From positions 1-52,458 of IMG/VR virus record IMGVR_UViG_3300027754_000128: a stretch of DNA of 52,458 nucleotides. One strand, 5' to 3'. Under the pieces are notes generated by a model. It was not told where the DNA came from. It was given only the letters and a program-made list of their open reading frames with translations, and made no database searches. Of this stretch, positions 31,979-42,105 are shown piece after piece (positions within the stretch are counted from its first letter, which is position 1; each line of letters opens with the position of its first letter). The position numbers were made by a program, and so were the translations under genes. Source of the DNA: a virus.

Positions 31979-34900
31979 GCGGCCCCGACGAGCTCCAGCC
32001 CGCCGCTCCCGTTGACGACGGTCTGGCGCAACTGACGGCCGACCGCAATGCAGCCGATGTTCCGCCGCCGCCCACGCCGCCTGCCAGTGCGCCTGGCCCC
32101 GCCGTCACGAACGAGTACGATGCTCTTCTGGCAGAGGCGCCCGCGAAGCCGGTCAACGAATACGACGCCGTCGTGGAGGATCTGTCCCGCGAGCGCAAAC
32201 AGACTGTGCGCGGGAACCTCATTGGCGCGCAGGCGACCACGCCAGAAGCCGCCGCGAAGTCTCTCGACCTGTCGCGCAAGACCGGCCTGCCGGCTGACAT
32301 GGTCGAGCGAAACTTGCCCAAAGTCGAGGCCGATCACAGGCTGAACGAATACGACGCCATCCTCAACGCTTCGCCCAAGACGCAGACATGGATCGCGGGC
32401 GACCCGACGAACGCCAAGGTGGCGGGCGATGAGGTCAAGAGGTTGGCCGAGATCGAAGCCATCCTGAAGCCAAGGAACATGTACGACCGCAACAGGCCGA
32501 GCAAGGCCTCGCGCTCGATCGACAGCGAGTCGGCGGATTGGGAGGCGACGGCGTTCGGTCGTGCGGGCGGTATCGTCTATGATAACAAGGCGCCCGCCGC
32601 CGCTCCGCTCTACCAGTCGCAGTGGATGTCTGGCGTCGAGAATATGGCGCAGGGCTTCAACAAGATGTCGAACCTCAATATCGCCCGCGATATTCGGACG
32701 TTCGACGCGATCGACCAGGGTAAGCCTGTCAATACGGCTGATGATCCCTATGGCTACAAGGACATGTCGAGTGACCAGCGCGCCCAGACGCGCACGCTCG
32801 CCGAGGTCCAGATCGTCAAGAACGTCGCGGCTCTCAAGCGGTCGACCGCCTTCGTCGCCGATCTGCCGCGCAACCAGAACGTCCAGCCGTTCTTCGATGC
32901 CCTCGATGATGTGCAGGCCAAGGATATGCTTTCCGTTCTGACGGATGCTCTCGGCAAGATGTCGGCGGGGATGAATGGCGCCCCGCAGGCTGGCACTGCT
33001 GGCCCTTCGCCATTGGCCGCGGCCGGCAAGATATTCGCGTCCGATTCGCTGGGTATCATGCAGCAGCTTGCGGTGGAAACGACGCCCAACATGCTCCCGA
33101 TCATCGCGGGTTCGATCGTGGGTGGTCCTGTCGGCACTTTCCTGGCATCGCAAGCTGTCGATTTCCCGTCGCGAACCGACGACTGGATCAAGCAGGAACT
33201 GGCGAAGGAAAACAAGACCGGCGTCGAGTTCATTAATGTCAACGATCCCGAGGCCGTGCAGGCATATCTGCGCGCCAACCCCGCCTTCGCCGAGAAGGCG
33301 CAGAGGATGGGATATGCTGGATCATTCGGCCCGTCTGCTGTCGACGCCGTCTCGTTCGGAGCGACCCGCCCGTTCAAACGCGGCGCAGGTTTCGCCGCGA
33401 ATACCGGACGAGTGGCCGGCAACATCGCGATGGATACCGGCCTTGAAATGGTTGGTGAGGCCGCCGGGCAGATCATCAGCGGACAGGACGAGATCAAACT
33501 CAGTGAGATTGTCGCCGAGGGATTGGGCGCGTTCCCGCATGGCGCCTCCAATACCGTTGTCGCAACGGCGCGGGAAGCATCCCGCGCCAGTACCGAGGCC
33601 AAGACCGAGGCCGCCGTCAAGGAGATCAAGGCGACCATCACGGCCGCCAACGAGTTCCTGACCGACCTGCGGACGCACGTCGCGGAGACGGAGACGCTGA
33701 CGCTCGATGACCTTGTCGACAAGGTGCAGGGCAGCACCCTCCACAAGCTGTCGCCCGAGAAGATGAAGGACTTCCTCGAGTCGCTGTCTCCTGACGAGCA
33801 GAAGGCCGACGTGTTCATCTCGTCGGATGCGGTCAGCACGCTGTTCCAGGACATGTCGGTCCTGGAGCGCGATACGCTGGCCGAGAACCTCGGCATCACC
33901 GAGCAGCTCAATTCGCTGGGCCTCAACGCCAACACCGACATCGTGATCCCGCTGCCGGTCTACCTGACGGCGATCGGCGATGCTCACAAGGCGTGGCGCG
34001 ACGACGTTCGCATGGACTTCATGGGGTTCTCCAACCGGGAGGCCATTGCGGAGGGCAAGGCCAAGGCCGAGGAGACCGCCGCTGCGGTGGCGCGCTTCGA
34101 GGAGCAGGTCGCTGCCGGCGTGCAGGATAGCCCGCAGGAGATCGTCTACCAGCAGGTGTTGGGGATGCTGAAGGCGAACGGCTTCACCAATGAGCAGGCT
34201 TCCCAGCAGGCTGCCTATGCTGCCTCGCGCTACCATGCTCGTGCGGTTCGCAGCCCGCAGATGTTCACCGACGCCCTGGATGCGTTCACGCAGTACCCGT
34301 TCACCATCCGCTCGCACCTGGGCGACGGCATCCGGGTGATCGGCCCTGACCAGCTCGACATCATGCTCGACAGCATCCGGTCGGGCAAAGATCCGGTGAT
34401 CACGCCGGCCTTCGCCCACATCGAGGCGCGCAAAGCTGCGGCCGAGGCAGAGTTGTCGACGGTCCTCGGCGAGGCACCTGTCGTCAAGACGCCCAAGCAG
34501 ATCGCGGACGAACGCAAGGCTGCCGCGCTGGGCGTGTTCCAGGCTCGCCGTCAGGAACTGGCAGACTGGCTCGAGAGCCGCGGCCTCGACCTCAAGACGG
34601 CGACCAACGCGCAGATCCGCGCCGAGATCGAGAAGGTCCAGAAGGGGACCAGCTACAACCAAGACGATGTTCTGGTTGTTAAGCAGCCCCTTTCCGACAG
34701 TTTGATCATGGTCGCCCAGCGTGGCGATCGGGCGACTGGTAATCGGCTTCTCCTGTCTACTGAAGAGAAGGCGGCCATTGCCGCGTCTGTCGGGCCGAGC
34801 GGTCTATCGGTTGCAGAAATCACCGCGACCGTTCGCAAGCACAAACTGGCCCATCCGCCGGCACAGAACTGGGAGCCTCTGGTCTTCATCAAGGCCCGCC

Positions 34901-37900
34901 TCGACAAAAAGGGCAAGCCTGAGTTCATGTACAAGTTGGTTCCCTATAGCTTCATCAGGGACAACGACGGCAAAGAGATTCAGCCATCGGAGAAGAAATA
35001 CGCGGGCAGGGTCAAGGCGCTCGGCGACGCTATTGCGGAAGAGGTTCGTGGCATCTATCGCCGCGCCGCTGCTGGCGACAAGAACGCCCAGAACATCCTG
35101 GCCCAAGCCGGCTGGTACAAGGCAATGCGTGCCAGGCTGCGCCAAGAGTTCGGTGGCCTGGGTGACCTGTTTGCCGACGCTCTCGGAGCCACGTCGCCCA
35201 ATACGCCCGTGCGCGGGAACTGGGAGAATGCGGTCGACAGCTTGCGCCGCGCGAGCCGTGGTGACTTTGATGCACTGATGCCGCAGTGGGTAGCCTGGTC
35301 TGAGAATATCGACCGGCTCGAGACCGACCTCCGCGCGTTCGTAAACGAGCAGCGCGCCAAGAAGCAGGCCTCGAAGAGCGAGCCCTGGATGGACAGCGAT
35401 AAGCCGCAGACCTTGAAGTCCATCAAGGAGATGCAGGAATACATCGATAAGAGGAAGGCTCTGTCTGAGGCGCGTGAACTGCCGCCCGACCTCATGCCGA
35501 CCAAGGAGAGTGGCGCACAGTACGGGTTCAACGGTCGCAACGTGGTGCGCGCCATGCTCGACCTGTGGCGCACAATCAAGGACGCTGATCCCGATATCGG
35601 ACGTAGCGGCACTGCGCCCAAGGCGCTCAATTTCTCTGGCAACCTCATTGGGTTCCGGGGCAAGGCGACGATCGATGTCTGGGCCGCGCGCCTGCTGCAG
35701 CGTCTGGCCGGCAAGCGCCGCATACCCAGCATGGCAGAGATAGCCGTCTCCGGTGAGATGCTTGCTGATGCTTCGACAACGGGCCAGTTCGGCTTCGGGC
35801 AGGACACTTTCGCGCATGCCGTTGCCGTCATCAGATCCGACAGCGAGATGAGCCAGGACTCTGCTCTCGCAAAAATCAATGACGACGACCTACAGGCTGT
35901 TGTCTGGTTCATCGAGAAAGAGGTCTGGACGGTCAACAACTGGACAAGCGTCTCAGGGGAGGGAGGCTCGTTCGAGTTGGAAGCCAACCTCACCGGCACG
36001 GCCAAGCAGGCCCGTGTTCGCGAGCTGCGTAAGATCATCGACAGCTCCCCGTCCGCGGCCGATGTGAAGGCGGTGGCCGGCGCCGACGCAGTCTCGGCAA
36101 AGGTCGAGGCGTGGGATGCTGAACACAAAGCGGAACTCGATGAACTGGGAGAGATCAACCAGCGCCTCGCGTCGGATACCCTGTCGAAGAAGGAAGCATC
36201 CGGTCTAAAGAAGCGCGCGGCAGAACTGCAGAAGGCCACTAAGCTGCCGAAAGAAATCGCGCAGGAGATGCGCGACGTTGCCAACGGCCAGCGACGGATT
36301 GACGAGCGCGCTGCCCAGAAGGTGTTGGCGCGGGCGGAACTGGCAACCCTTGAGCGTCCCGTCGATCGCTACGTCGGCGGTCTGTCCACGCAGATGTCGA
36401 TCGACAACCAGGGGGTGGACTACGTCCCGACCGACGCCGACATGGCCCGCTTGGGTGATGCCATCCGGCTGGCGATCTACGAGAACGATGCCACTGCAAA
36501 CGTGCTGGCCTCCAAGGCCCTGCCGACCGAGGGCCGCTACGGCAGCGTGGAGCGTTCGCTCGACCTCGAGATTGTGGCTCGCGAGGGCTACGATCCCAGC
36601 ACGGTCTGGGCCGAGATGCTGCGCCAGGCGCAGGAAGCGCGGCAGGACTCGACCTTCCTCTCCCGCGTTCTGCGGGATGGCGAGGAGATCGATTACACCA
36701 AGCACCGGCCCGGCATTGAAATATACTTCCGCGATGCCGCCGCCGCCCAGCAGCTTGAGAAGATGTTGGCCGACCTGGCGAAGGAGGGGGTGTCCTTCCT
36801 GACGGTCTCTGTCGACGGGCGCCGGATGCCCGGTTATGTGGCCGGTGCCATGCCGGCAGCGGTCGGCGTGCGCCTGCAGTACGTCCCAGAGTTCGAGCAA
36901 AGGTACGGAATAGACGACCTTTCGGGCTTGGATGACGCGGCCATTGCGGATAAGATGAAGGCCAAAGGCGACGAACTGGACGACGTTGCGATGCGCGTCG
37001 CCACCAATGTTTCAGGCGTCTCGTTTGCTGGCGTTTTCTGGCATGAGACACAGGTGGCATTCAGCCATCAGTATCAGGAGAAGATCGATGGTCTCGCAAC
37101 TGGAAGAACTGAAGCGGAAGCTGGCGCGACTGGACCCGGAGGGTGGGTCGGACAATCCGTTCGTGCAGGGCTTGCGGATGCAGATCGCCAGTCGCGAGAA
37201 GCCGCGAGCGGAGAACCCGGTGGGCAACGAGAGCCGGTGGTCGGCGGGGATGAGGGCAGCACCGGACGCGCCGGAAAAGGCGTAACTCTCAACCAGTCCG
37301 TCTACCACGGCGGCCCGCGCATCTTCGACCGCTTCAGCCTCGACTATATTGGAACGGGAGAGGGCGCGCAGGCTTTCGGTTGGGGATTATACTTCGCGTC
37401 GAAGAAGGCTCTCGCGGCGCACTATCGCGACAAGCTATCTCCCGCTGGCCCCGGTGCCGTCGAGTATCAGGGCAAGATGGTCCTCACCTCGGACGGCAAG
37501 CCTCTTCGCGCGCGGCCCGAGTGGCTGAAGGATTGGGGCAACGATCTGCAGGCGCTGATCGAGGTTGCAGTCGACGGCAACATGACATTGCCGGAGGCCA
37601 TTGCCGAGGTCCGCGCCGCCGCTAAGCAGGTCGGGTTTATCCGTCGCTTTCTGGGCTACGGCTTTAACGAGCGGTTCCTGCAGGCGATCCTCGACAAGGG
37701 CTACACCATTGGCGACTCGCAGAAGGGCCGCCTCTACACCGTCGAGATCCCCGACGATGGCGCGTACCTGCTGTGGGACAAGCCGCTCAGTGAGCAGAGC
37801 AAGGTTCTTCGCGACGCACTGCCCGCACTGATCCAGAAATACGGCGGTGACCTCTCCAAGATCATTGGCGCCAACGGCCAACTGCGCGACAGCGTGACGG

Positions 37901-40900
37901 GCGAGTCCGTCTACCGCGCACTGTCGGCGGCTATGGCGAACAAGCCAATCGATGAAAGCGGCATGGCGGGCTGGACGCGGGTCCAGAATACCGTCAACGA
38001 CCGAATGGCGAACGACAAAGCCGCCTCCCTCGCCCTGCTTGCCGCAGGCATCCCCGGCATCAAGTACCTCGACGGCTCGTCGCGGCGGAAGGGCGATGGC
38101 GATCACAACTATGTGCTGTTCGATGACAGCCTCGCCAAGATCACGCAGTACGAGCAAGACAAACGCGGCTCGATCACGTTCGGCGATACGTCCGCCACGG
38201 TCGACCTCTACCAGGCCCGCAACCCGTCCACGCTGCTGCATGAGATGTGGCACAAGTGGTTCGGCGAGTTCGAGTTCGATGTCGCCCACCTCGGCGCCAG
38301 CGAGCAGATGCGGGCGGACTTCAAGGTGCTGCTCGACTTCGTCGGCTCGACGGACGGTCGCATTGGACTGAGCGCCTACGAGGGCGGGCGGGTGAATACA
38401 CTGCGCGCCAAGATCGACGCCACGGGCGAGAAGAGCCTCGACGGCGCGGAAGCCGAGGAGTGGGCCGCGCTGAAGGTCCGCATCGAGCAGAACGAGAAGC
38501 TGGCCCGTGCCGGCGAGGTCTACCTCATGGAGGGCAAGGCCCCGTCCGACGCCCTCCGCAAGGTGTTCCGCGCCTTCAAGTCGTGGCTGCTGGGCGTCTA
38601 CCGCAATATGCGGAATCTGCAGGCGCCGATCTCTCCCGAGGTCCGCGCGGTGTTGGACCGCATGCTGGCGACCGACGAGGAGATAGCCTCGCTGAACGAT
38701 CGGCAGGGGCTGAACCCCGTGCTGGAGTACGCCAAGGAACTGATGAGCAAAACTGAGTTCGCCGCCTACACGAAGAAGACCGCGGACGTACTCGAGGACC
38801 AGCAGGACGCACTGTTCGCCAAGGTATCGGGCGACCTCCGCAAGCAGGCCAAGGGCGAATACGTCAAGGAACGCGCCAAGATCCGGGGCGAGGTCACCGA
38901 CGAGATGATGGCGGAACCCGGCCAGCAGGCGCTGCACTTCCTAAAGAAGGGCGTCATGTCTGCCGGCGAGACGCCTGAGATACTGAAGGGCCGCAAGTTG
39001 TCCCGCGCCGGCCTGATAGAACTGATCGGGCAGGAGGGGCTGAACACGCTCCCGGCGGGCATCTATGCGGAAGAGGGGCTTTCCCCCGACGAGATGGCGC
39101 CGCTGTTCGGGCTGGGCAACGGCATGGAGTTGGCCGAGCGCCTGATGCAGATCGCCGCCGAGGACAAGGCGTGGAAGGACAAGGGCGGGCGCGGCACCGC
39201 CGTCCAGTCGCGGATCGCAGAGGAGACCCAGAGGCGGCTCACAGAGGCCCTGGGAGACCCGCTGAACGACGGCAGCATCGAAGCCGAGGCTTGGGCCATC
39301 GTCCACTCGGACAAGCGCCTGGACCTCATGGCAGTCGATCTGCGGATGCTTGCGCGCAAGGCCGGGCAGACCGGCGCGGTGAGCATCGTGGACATCCAGA
39401 ACTGGGCGGCCGAGCAGATCGGCGGCATGTCGTCGTATCAGGCGACACAGGTCGCGCGCTACCAGCGCGCCGAGCGGATGGCGGGCCAGCAGGTCCAGAA
39501 GGCCCTCGTGAAGGGCGACTGGGTGGCTGCGTTCAAGGCCAAGCAGGACCAGGTCTACAACTTCGCGCTCTACAAGGAGGCGATGAAGGCGTCCGACGAT
39601 GCTGGCAAGATCACGGCCTACCTCGACAAGCTGGCCGGCGCCCGCAACATCAAGGCCCTCGACCAGAACTATCTCGACTCCATCCACGGTCTCCTCGAGG
39701 AGTACGACTTCAAGAAGCGCAGCGGCACTCTGCTGACCGATCGCACCCGCTTCAACGCCTTGGTCGCGGAGCAGGCGTTGATGGGCGTCGAGGTGCAAGA
39801 GCCGCCTTACCTGAAGGGGGCCGAGCGCAAGCACTTCTCGCAGATGACGATGGATGAATTGCGCGCCGTCTACGAGGCAATCAAGCAGCTCGATCGCCTT
39901 GGCCGAGACATCAAGAAGGTGATGCTCGACGGCAAGAAGGTCGCGCGCGATGCTGTGCTGACCGAGATGGAGGCGACTGCTGCTGCCGGCGTGCAGCGCG
40001 GCTCCAGTCTCAGCAATCTCGGCAAGACCGAGATCCAGAAGAGCGTCGGCAAGGCCAAGCATATCTTGCGTCTGGGCAACGCCAGCCTGCTCAAGATCGA
40101 GCGGCTGCTGGAGTTCGCGGACGGCGATGTGACCGGCAACGGTATCTTTTCGCGCGCGATCTACCGGCCCATCGCCAACGCTGCCCACGCCACCAACGAT
40201 GAGCGCGTCGATAACAGCAAGCAGTACAAGGTGATCTACGAGAAGGTGCCGCTCGAGCAGCGCAATGCCTGGTCGACAATCCACACGCTTCCCGAGCTTG
40301 GCGGCAGGAAGCTCTCAAAAGAGAACATCATCTCGATAGCTCTCAACATGGGCAACGAATCGAACCTCGAGAAGCTGATCAAGGGCTATGGCTGGAGCTA
40401 CGAGGGTGTTCGCGCGGTCGTGAACAAGTACCTCACGAAGGAAGAGTGGAGGTTCGTTCAGGACAAGTGGGACTTGATGCAGTCTCGCTGGCCTGCCTAC
40501 GCCGCGATGATCCGCGACATCGAGGGCGTCGAACCTCCCAAGATCGAGGCCGTCCCTCTCGAGACACCGTTCGGAACGCTGCCCGGCGGCTACATGCCGG
40601 TCCAGTATGACCGCAACGAGAGCCTGGAAGCACAAAAGATCGGCGAGGCGCAGGACAGTGCGTTGCTGCAGGGCATGGCAATATCGCCCCGCGCCAATGT
40701 ACCGTCCACGAAATCTGGATCGTCCATCGAGCGCACCGGCTTCACTGGTCCCATCCTGCTGGAACTGAGTGTCATCGGTAAGCATCTGGACGAGGTCGCC
40801 CACGACACCCACCACCGTCGTGCCGTGGCGGACGTTTTCAAGATCATCTCAAACGACCGCTTCCGCAAGGCCATCCAGTCGCGGCTCGGCGTCGAGTACG

Positions 40901-42045
40901 AGGCAACCTTCATGCCGTGGTTGATCCGCGTGGCTAACGAGGCGCGCGTAGCCAACGTCGAGCTGGCCGGGCCTGACTACATGATGCGGGCGCTGCGGGT
41001 GAACGTGACGCAGATGGCGATGGGCCTGCGCGTCTCGACCATGGTGCAGCAGGTCGCGGGCTTTGCCGCATCGGCTGCGAATCTGGGCGCCAAGGATCTG
41101 GGCTCCGGCTTCTGGGAATACATCCAGAACCCCAAGGCCGCCGCTCGCGAGGTCTACGCGAAGTCGGGCGAGATGCGCCACCGCGCCAACAACCTCGAGC
41201 GCGACATCAAGGCCAACCTCGACAAGTTCCGCGGGAGTACCAAGAGGATCTCCCGCGCGCGGGACGACATCGGACGGTTTGCCTTCCGCGGCATCGCGCT
41301 GATGGACCTCGCGGTGTCGATCCCGACGTGGCTGGGCGCCTACAAGCAGGGCCTGACCAAGGGCATGCTCGAGGCTGATGCCATTGCCTACGCCGACAAG
41401 ATGGTGCGCGACACGCAGGGTGCCGGCGGCGTCAAGGATCTGTCGGCCTTCCAGGGTGGCGGCGGCGAGGGCTGGAAGCTCCTCGGCATGTTCTATTCGT
41501 TCCTCAACGTCTACTACAACGCGCAGGCCCGCATGCTCGAGGCCGCGCGCAAGCCCGGCAAGACCTTCTCCGAGCATGTCGACCTCTGGTGGATGGCGAC
41601 CATGTGGATGGCCGTGTCGCCGCTGTTGGCCGCCGCCGTGTCGGGGCAGGGACCGGACGACGACGAAGACCCGCTCTACTGGGCCATGCGGACGGTGGGC
41701 TTCGGCGCCTTTGCCGGCATCCCGGTCGTGCGCGATGCAATGAGTACGATGTCCCGCGAGATGGGCGGCAAGCCAACGGCCGGCTTCCAGATGTCTCCCG
41801 TGACCGGGCCGATCTCCGGGTCCACGCGCCTGGTGAAGGATTTGATCAACCTCGCGAGCGGCGAGGATGTCAGCAAGAACTTCACCAAGAACACCTTCAA
41901 CGTGATTGGCGGCTTCACCGGCCTGCCAACAGGGCAGATCGGCGTGACCTCGCAGTTCCTGTGGGACACGCTCTACTCCGGGGCAGAAAACCCCGAGAAC
42001 ATTCTGGAATGGCTCCGCGGCCTCACGTTCGGGCCCAAGAAGTAG
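31975..42045 (+). CDS. Giant polyvalent ejected virion protein (3356 aa)
   Basis: By far the largest gene, in the place of the largest internal core protein. Segments I can see: N-terminal repeats of NEYDA (residues ~43-125); a Gly/Ala hydrophobic region near 370-400; large helical regions; a central domain with WYKAMRARLRQEFGGLGDLF (~1045); an ADP-ribosyltransferase-like segment from VYHGGPRIFDRFSLD to AFGWGLYFASKKALA (Y1777/H1778); and a zinc-peptidase-like HEMWH at 2089-2093. The C-terminus has hydrophobic MFYSFLNVYYNAQ (~3172) and WWMATMWMAVSPLLAAAV. The gene is open without a stop throughout. The segment at about 1705-1770 has unlike codon use and contains a second frame (37088-37285). 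Confidence 0.85.
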   Translation: MSGPDELQPAAPVDDGLAQLTADRNAADVPPPPTPPASAPGPAVTNEYDALLAEAPAKPVNEYDAVVEDLSRERKQTVRGNLIGAQATTPEAAAKSLDLSRKTGLPADMVERNLPKVEADHRLNEYDAILNASPKTQTWIAGDPTNAKVAGDEVKRLAEIEAILKPRNMYDRNRPSKASRSIDSESADWEATAFGRAGGIVYDNKAPAAAPLYQSQWMSGVENMAQGFNKMSNLNIARDIRTFDAIDQGKPVNTADDPYGYKDMSSDQRAQTRTLAEVQIVKNVAALKRSTAFVADLPRNQNVQPFFDALDDVQAKDMLSVLTDALGKMSAGMNGAPQAGTAGPSPLAAAGKIFASDSLGIMQQLAVETTPNMLPIIAGSIVGGPVGTFLASQAVDFPSRTDDWIKQELAKENKTGVEFINVNDPEAVQAYLRANPAFAEKAQRMGYAGSFGPSAVDAVSFGATRPFKRGAGFAANTGRVAGNIAMDTGLEMVGEAAGQIISGQDEIKLSEIVAEGLGAFPHGASNTVVATAREASRASTEAKTEAAVKEIKATITAANEFLTDLRTHVAETETLTLDDLVDKVQGSTLHKLSPEKMKDFLESLSPDEQKADVFISSDAVSTLFQDMSVLERDTLAENLGITEQLNSLGLNANTDIVIPLPVYLTAIGDAHKAWRDDVRMDFMGFSNREAIAEGKAKAEETAAAVARFEEQVAAGVQDSPQEIVYQQVLGMLKANGFTNEQASQQAAYAASRYHARAVRSPQMFTDALDAFTQYPFTIRSHLGDGIRVIGPDQLDIMLDSIRSGKDPVITPAFAHIEARKAAAEAELSTVLGEAPVVKTPKQIADERKAAALGVFQARRQELADWLESRGLDLKTATNAQIRAEIEKVQKGTSYNQDDVLVVKQPLSDSLIMVAQRGDRATGNRLLLSTEEKAAIAASVGPSGLSVAEITATVRKHKLAHPPAQNWEPLVFIKARLDKKGKPEFMYKLVPYSFIRDNDGKEIQPSEKKYAGRVKALGDAIAEEVRGIYRRAAAGDKNAQNILAQAGWYKAMRARLRQEFGGLGDLFADALGATSPNTPVRGNWENAVDSLRRASRGDFDALMPQWVAWSENIDRLETDLRAFVNEQRAKKQASKSEPWMDSDKPQTLKSIKEMQEYIDKRKALSEARELPPDLMPTKESGAQYGFNGRNVVRAMLDLWRTIKDADPDIGRSGTAPKALNFSGNLIGFRGKATIDVWAARLLQRLAGKRRIPSMAEIAVSGEMLADASTTGQFGFGQDTFAHAVAVIRSDSEMSQDSALAKINDDDLQAVVWFIEKEVWTVNNWTSVSGEGGSFELEANLTGTAKQARVRELRKIIDSSPSAADVKAVAGADAVSAKVEAWDAEHKAELDELGEINQRLASDTLSKKEASGLKKRAAELQKATKLPKEIAQEMRDVANGQRRIDERAAQKVLARAELATLERPVDRYVGGLSTQMSIDNQGVDYVPTDADMARLGDAIRLAIYENDATANVLASKALPTEGRYGSVERSLDLEIVAREGYDPSTVWAEMLRQAQEARQDSTFLSRVLRDGEEIDYTKHRPGIEIYFRDAAAAQQLEKMLADLAKEGVSFLTVSVDGRRMPGYVAGAMPAAVGVRLQYVPEFEQRYGIDDLSGLDDAAIADKMKAKGDELDDVAMRVATNVSGVSFAGVFWHETQVAFSHQYQEKIDGLATGRTEAEAGATGPGGWVGQSVRAGLADADRQSREAASGEPGGQREPVVGGDEGSTGRAGKGVTLNQSVYHGGPRIFDRFSLDYIGTGEGAQAFGWGLYFASKKALAAHYRDKLSPAGPGAVEYQGKMVLTSDGKPLRARPEWLKDWGNDLQALIEVAVDGNMTLPEAIAEVRAAAKQVGFIRRFLGYGFNERFLQAILDKGYTIGDSQKGRLYTVEIPDDGAYLLWDKPLSEQSKVLRDALPALIQKYGGDLSKIIGANGQLRDSVTGESVYRALSAAMANKPIDESGMAGWTRVQNTVNDRMANDKAASLALLAAGIPGIKYLDGSSRRKGDGDHNYVLFDDSLAKITQYEQDKRGSITFGDTSATVDLYQARNPSTLLHEMWHKWFGEFEFDVAHLGASEQMRADFKVLLDFVGSTDGRIGLSAYEGGRVNTLRAKIDATGEKSLDGAEAEEWAALKVRIEQNEKLARAGEVYLMEGKAPSDALRKVFRAFKSWLLGVYRNMRNLQAPISPEVRAVLDRMLATDEEIASLNDRQGLNPVLEYAKELMSKTEFAAYTKKTADVLEDQQDALFAKVSGDLRKQAKGEYVKERAKIRGEVTDEMMAEPGQQALHFLKKGVMSAGETPEILKGRKLSRAGLIELIGQEGLNTLPAGIYAEEGLSPDEMAPLFGLGNGMELAERLMQIAAEDKAWKDKGGRGTAVQSRIAEETQRRLTEALGDPLNDGSIEAEAWAIVHSDKRLDLMAVDLRMLARKAGQTGAVSIVDIQNWAAEQIGGMSSYQATQVARYQRAERMAGQQVQKALVKGDWVAAFKAKQDQVYNFALYKEAMKASDDAGKITAYLDKLAGARNIKALDQNYLDSIHGLLEEYDFKKRSGTLLTDRTRFNALVAEQALMGVEVQEPPYLKGAERKHFSQMTMDELRAVYEAIKQLDRLGRDIKKVMLDGKKVARDAVLTEMEATAAAGVQRGSSLSNLGKTEIQKSVGKAKHILRLGNASLLKIERLLEFADGDVTGNGIFSRAIYRPIANAAHATNDERVDNSKQYKVIYEKVPLEQRNAWSTIHTLPELGGRKLSKENIISIALNMGNESNLEKLIKGYGWSYEGVRAVVNKYLTKEEWRFVQDKWDLMQSRWPAYAAMIRDIEGVEPPKIEAVPLETPFGTLPGGYMPVQYDRNESLEAQKIGEAQDSALLQGMAISPRANVPSTKSGSSIERTGFTGPILLELSVIGKHLDEVAHDTHHRRAVADVFKIISNDRFRKAIQSRLGVEYEATFMPWLIRVANEARVANVELAGPDYMMRALRVNVTQMAMGLRVSTMVQQVAGFAASAANLGAKDLGSGFWEYIQNPKAAAREVYAKSGEMRHRANNLERDIKANLDKFRGSTKRISRARDDIGRFAFRGIALMDLAVSIPTWLGAYKQGLTKGMLEADAIAYADKMVRDTQGAGGVKDLSAFQGGGGEGWKLLGMFYSFLNVYYNAQARMLEAARKPGKTFSEHVDLWWMATMWMAVSPLLAAAVSGQGPDDDEDPLYWAMRTVGFGAFAGIPVVRDAMSTMSREMGGKPTAGFQMSPVTGPISGSTRLVKDLINLASGEDVSKNFTKNTFNVIGGFTGLPTGQIGVTSQFLWDTLYSGAENPENILEWLRGLTFGPKK
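37088..37285 (+). CDS. Nested out-of-frame ORF inside the giant gene
   Basis: 65 residues in +1 relative to the giant frame: MVSQLEELKRKLARLDPEGG... FVQGLRMQIASREKPRAENP. It has AGGAG 7 bases before its ATG and about four fifths G/C in third positions by eye, versus about half for the host frame there. The host frame at this place is a low-complexity Gly/Ala/Glu linker. This looks like a true small gene overprinted or trapped by fusion of two larger genes. Confidence 0.5.
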   Translation: MVSQLEELKRKLARLDPEGGSDNPFVQGLRMQIASREKPRAENPVGNESRWSAGMRAAPDAPEKA

Positions 42046-42084
42046 ACGCCACGTCGCCGTCGATCGGTGATCGGCGGCTATAAT
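42041..42084 (+). promoter_or_regulatory. Late promoter 3 (tail fibre 1)
   Basis: AGTAGACGCCAC at 42041-42052 and a perfect TATAAT at 42079-42084, 35 bp from AGACGCC to the -10. Start near 42091, 15 bases before the ATG; the SD AGGAG (42095-42099) is just inside. The last Lys-stop of the giant gene is inside the box. Confidence 0.8.
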
Positions 42085-42105
42085 CGCTTTCTGTAGGAGT
42101 ACGCA

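Noticed and set aside
31975-42045. N4-type virion RNA polymerase
   Set aside because: The length is similar, but I see none of the polymerase motifs; ART-like and HExxH segments point to a polyvalent protein.
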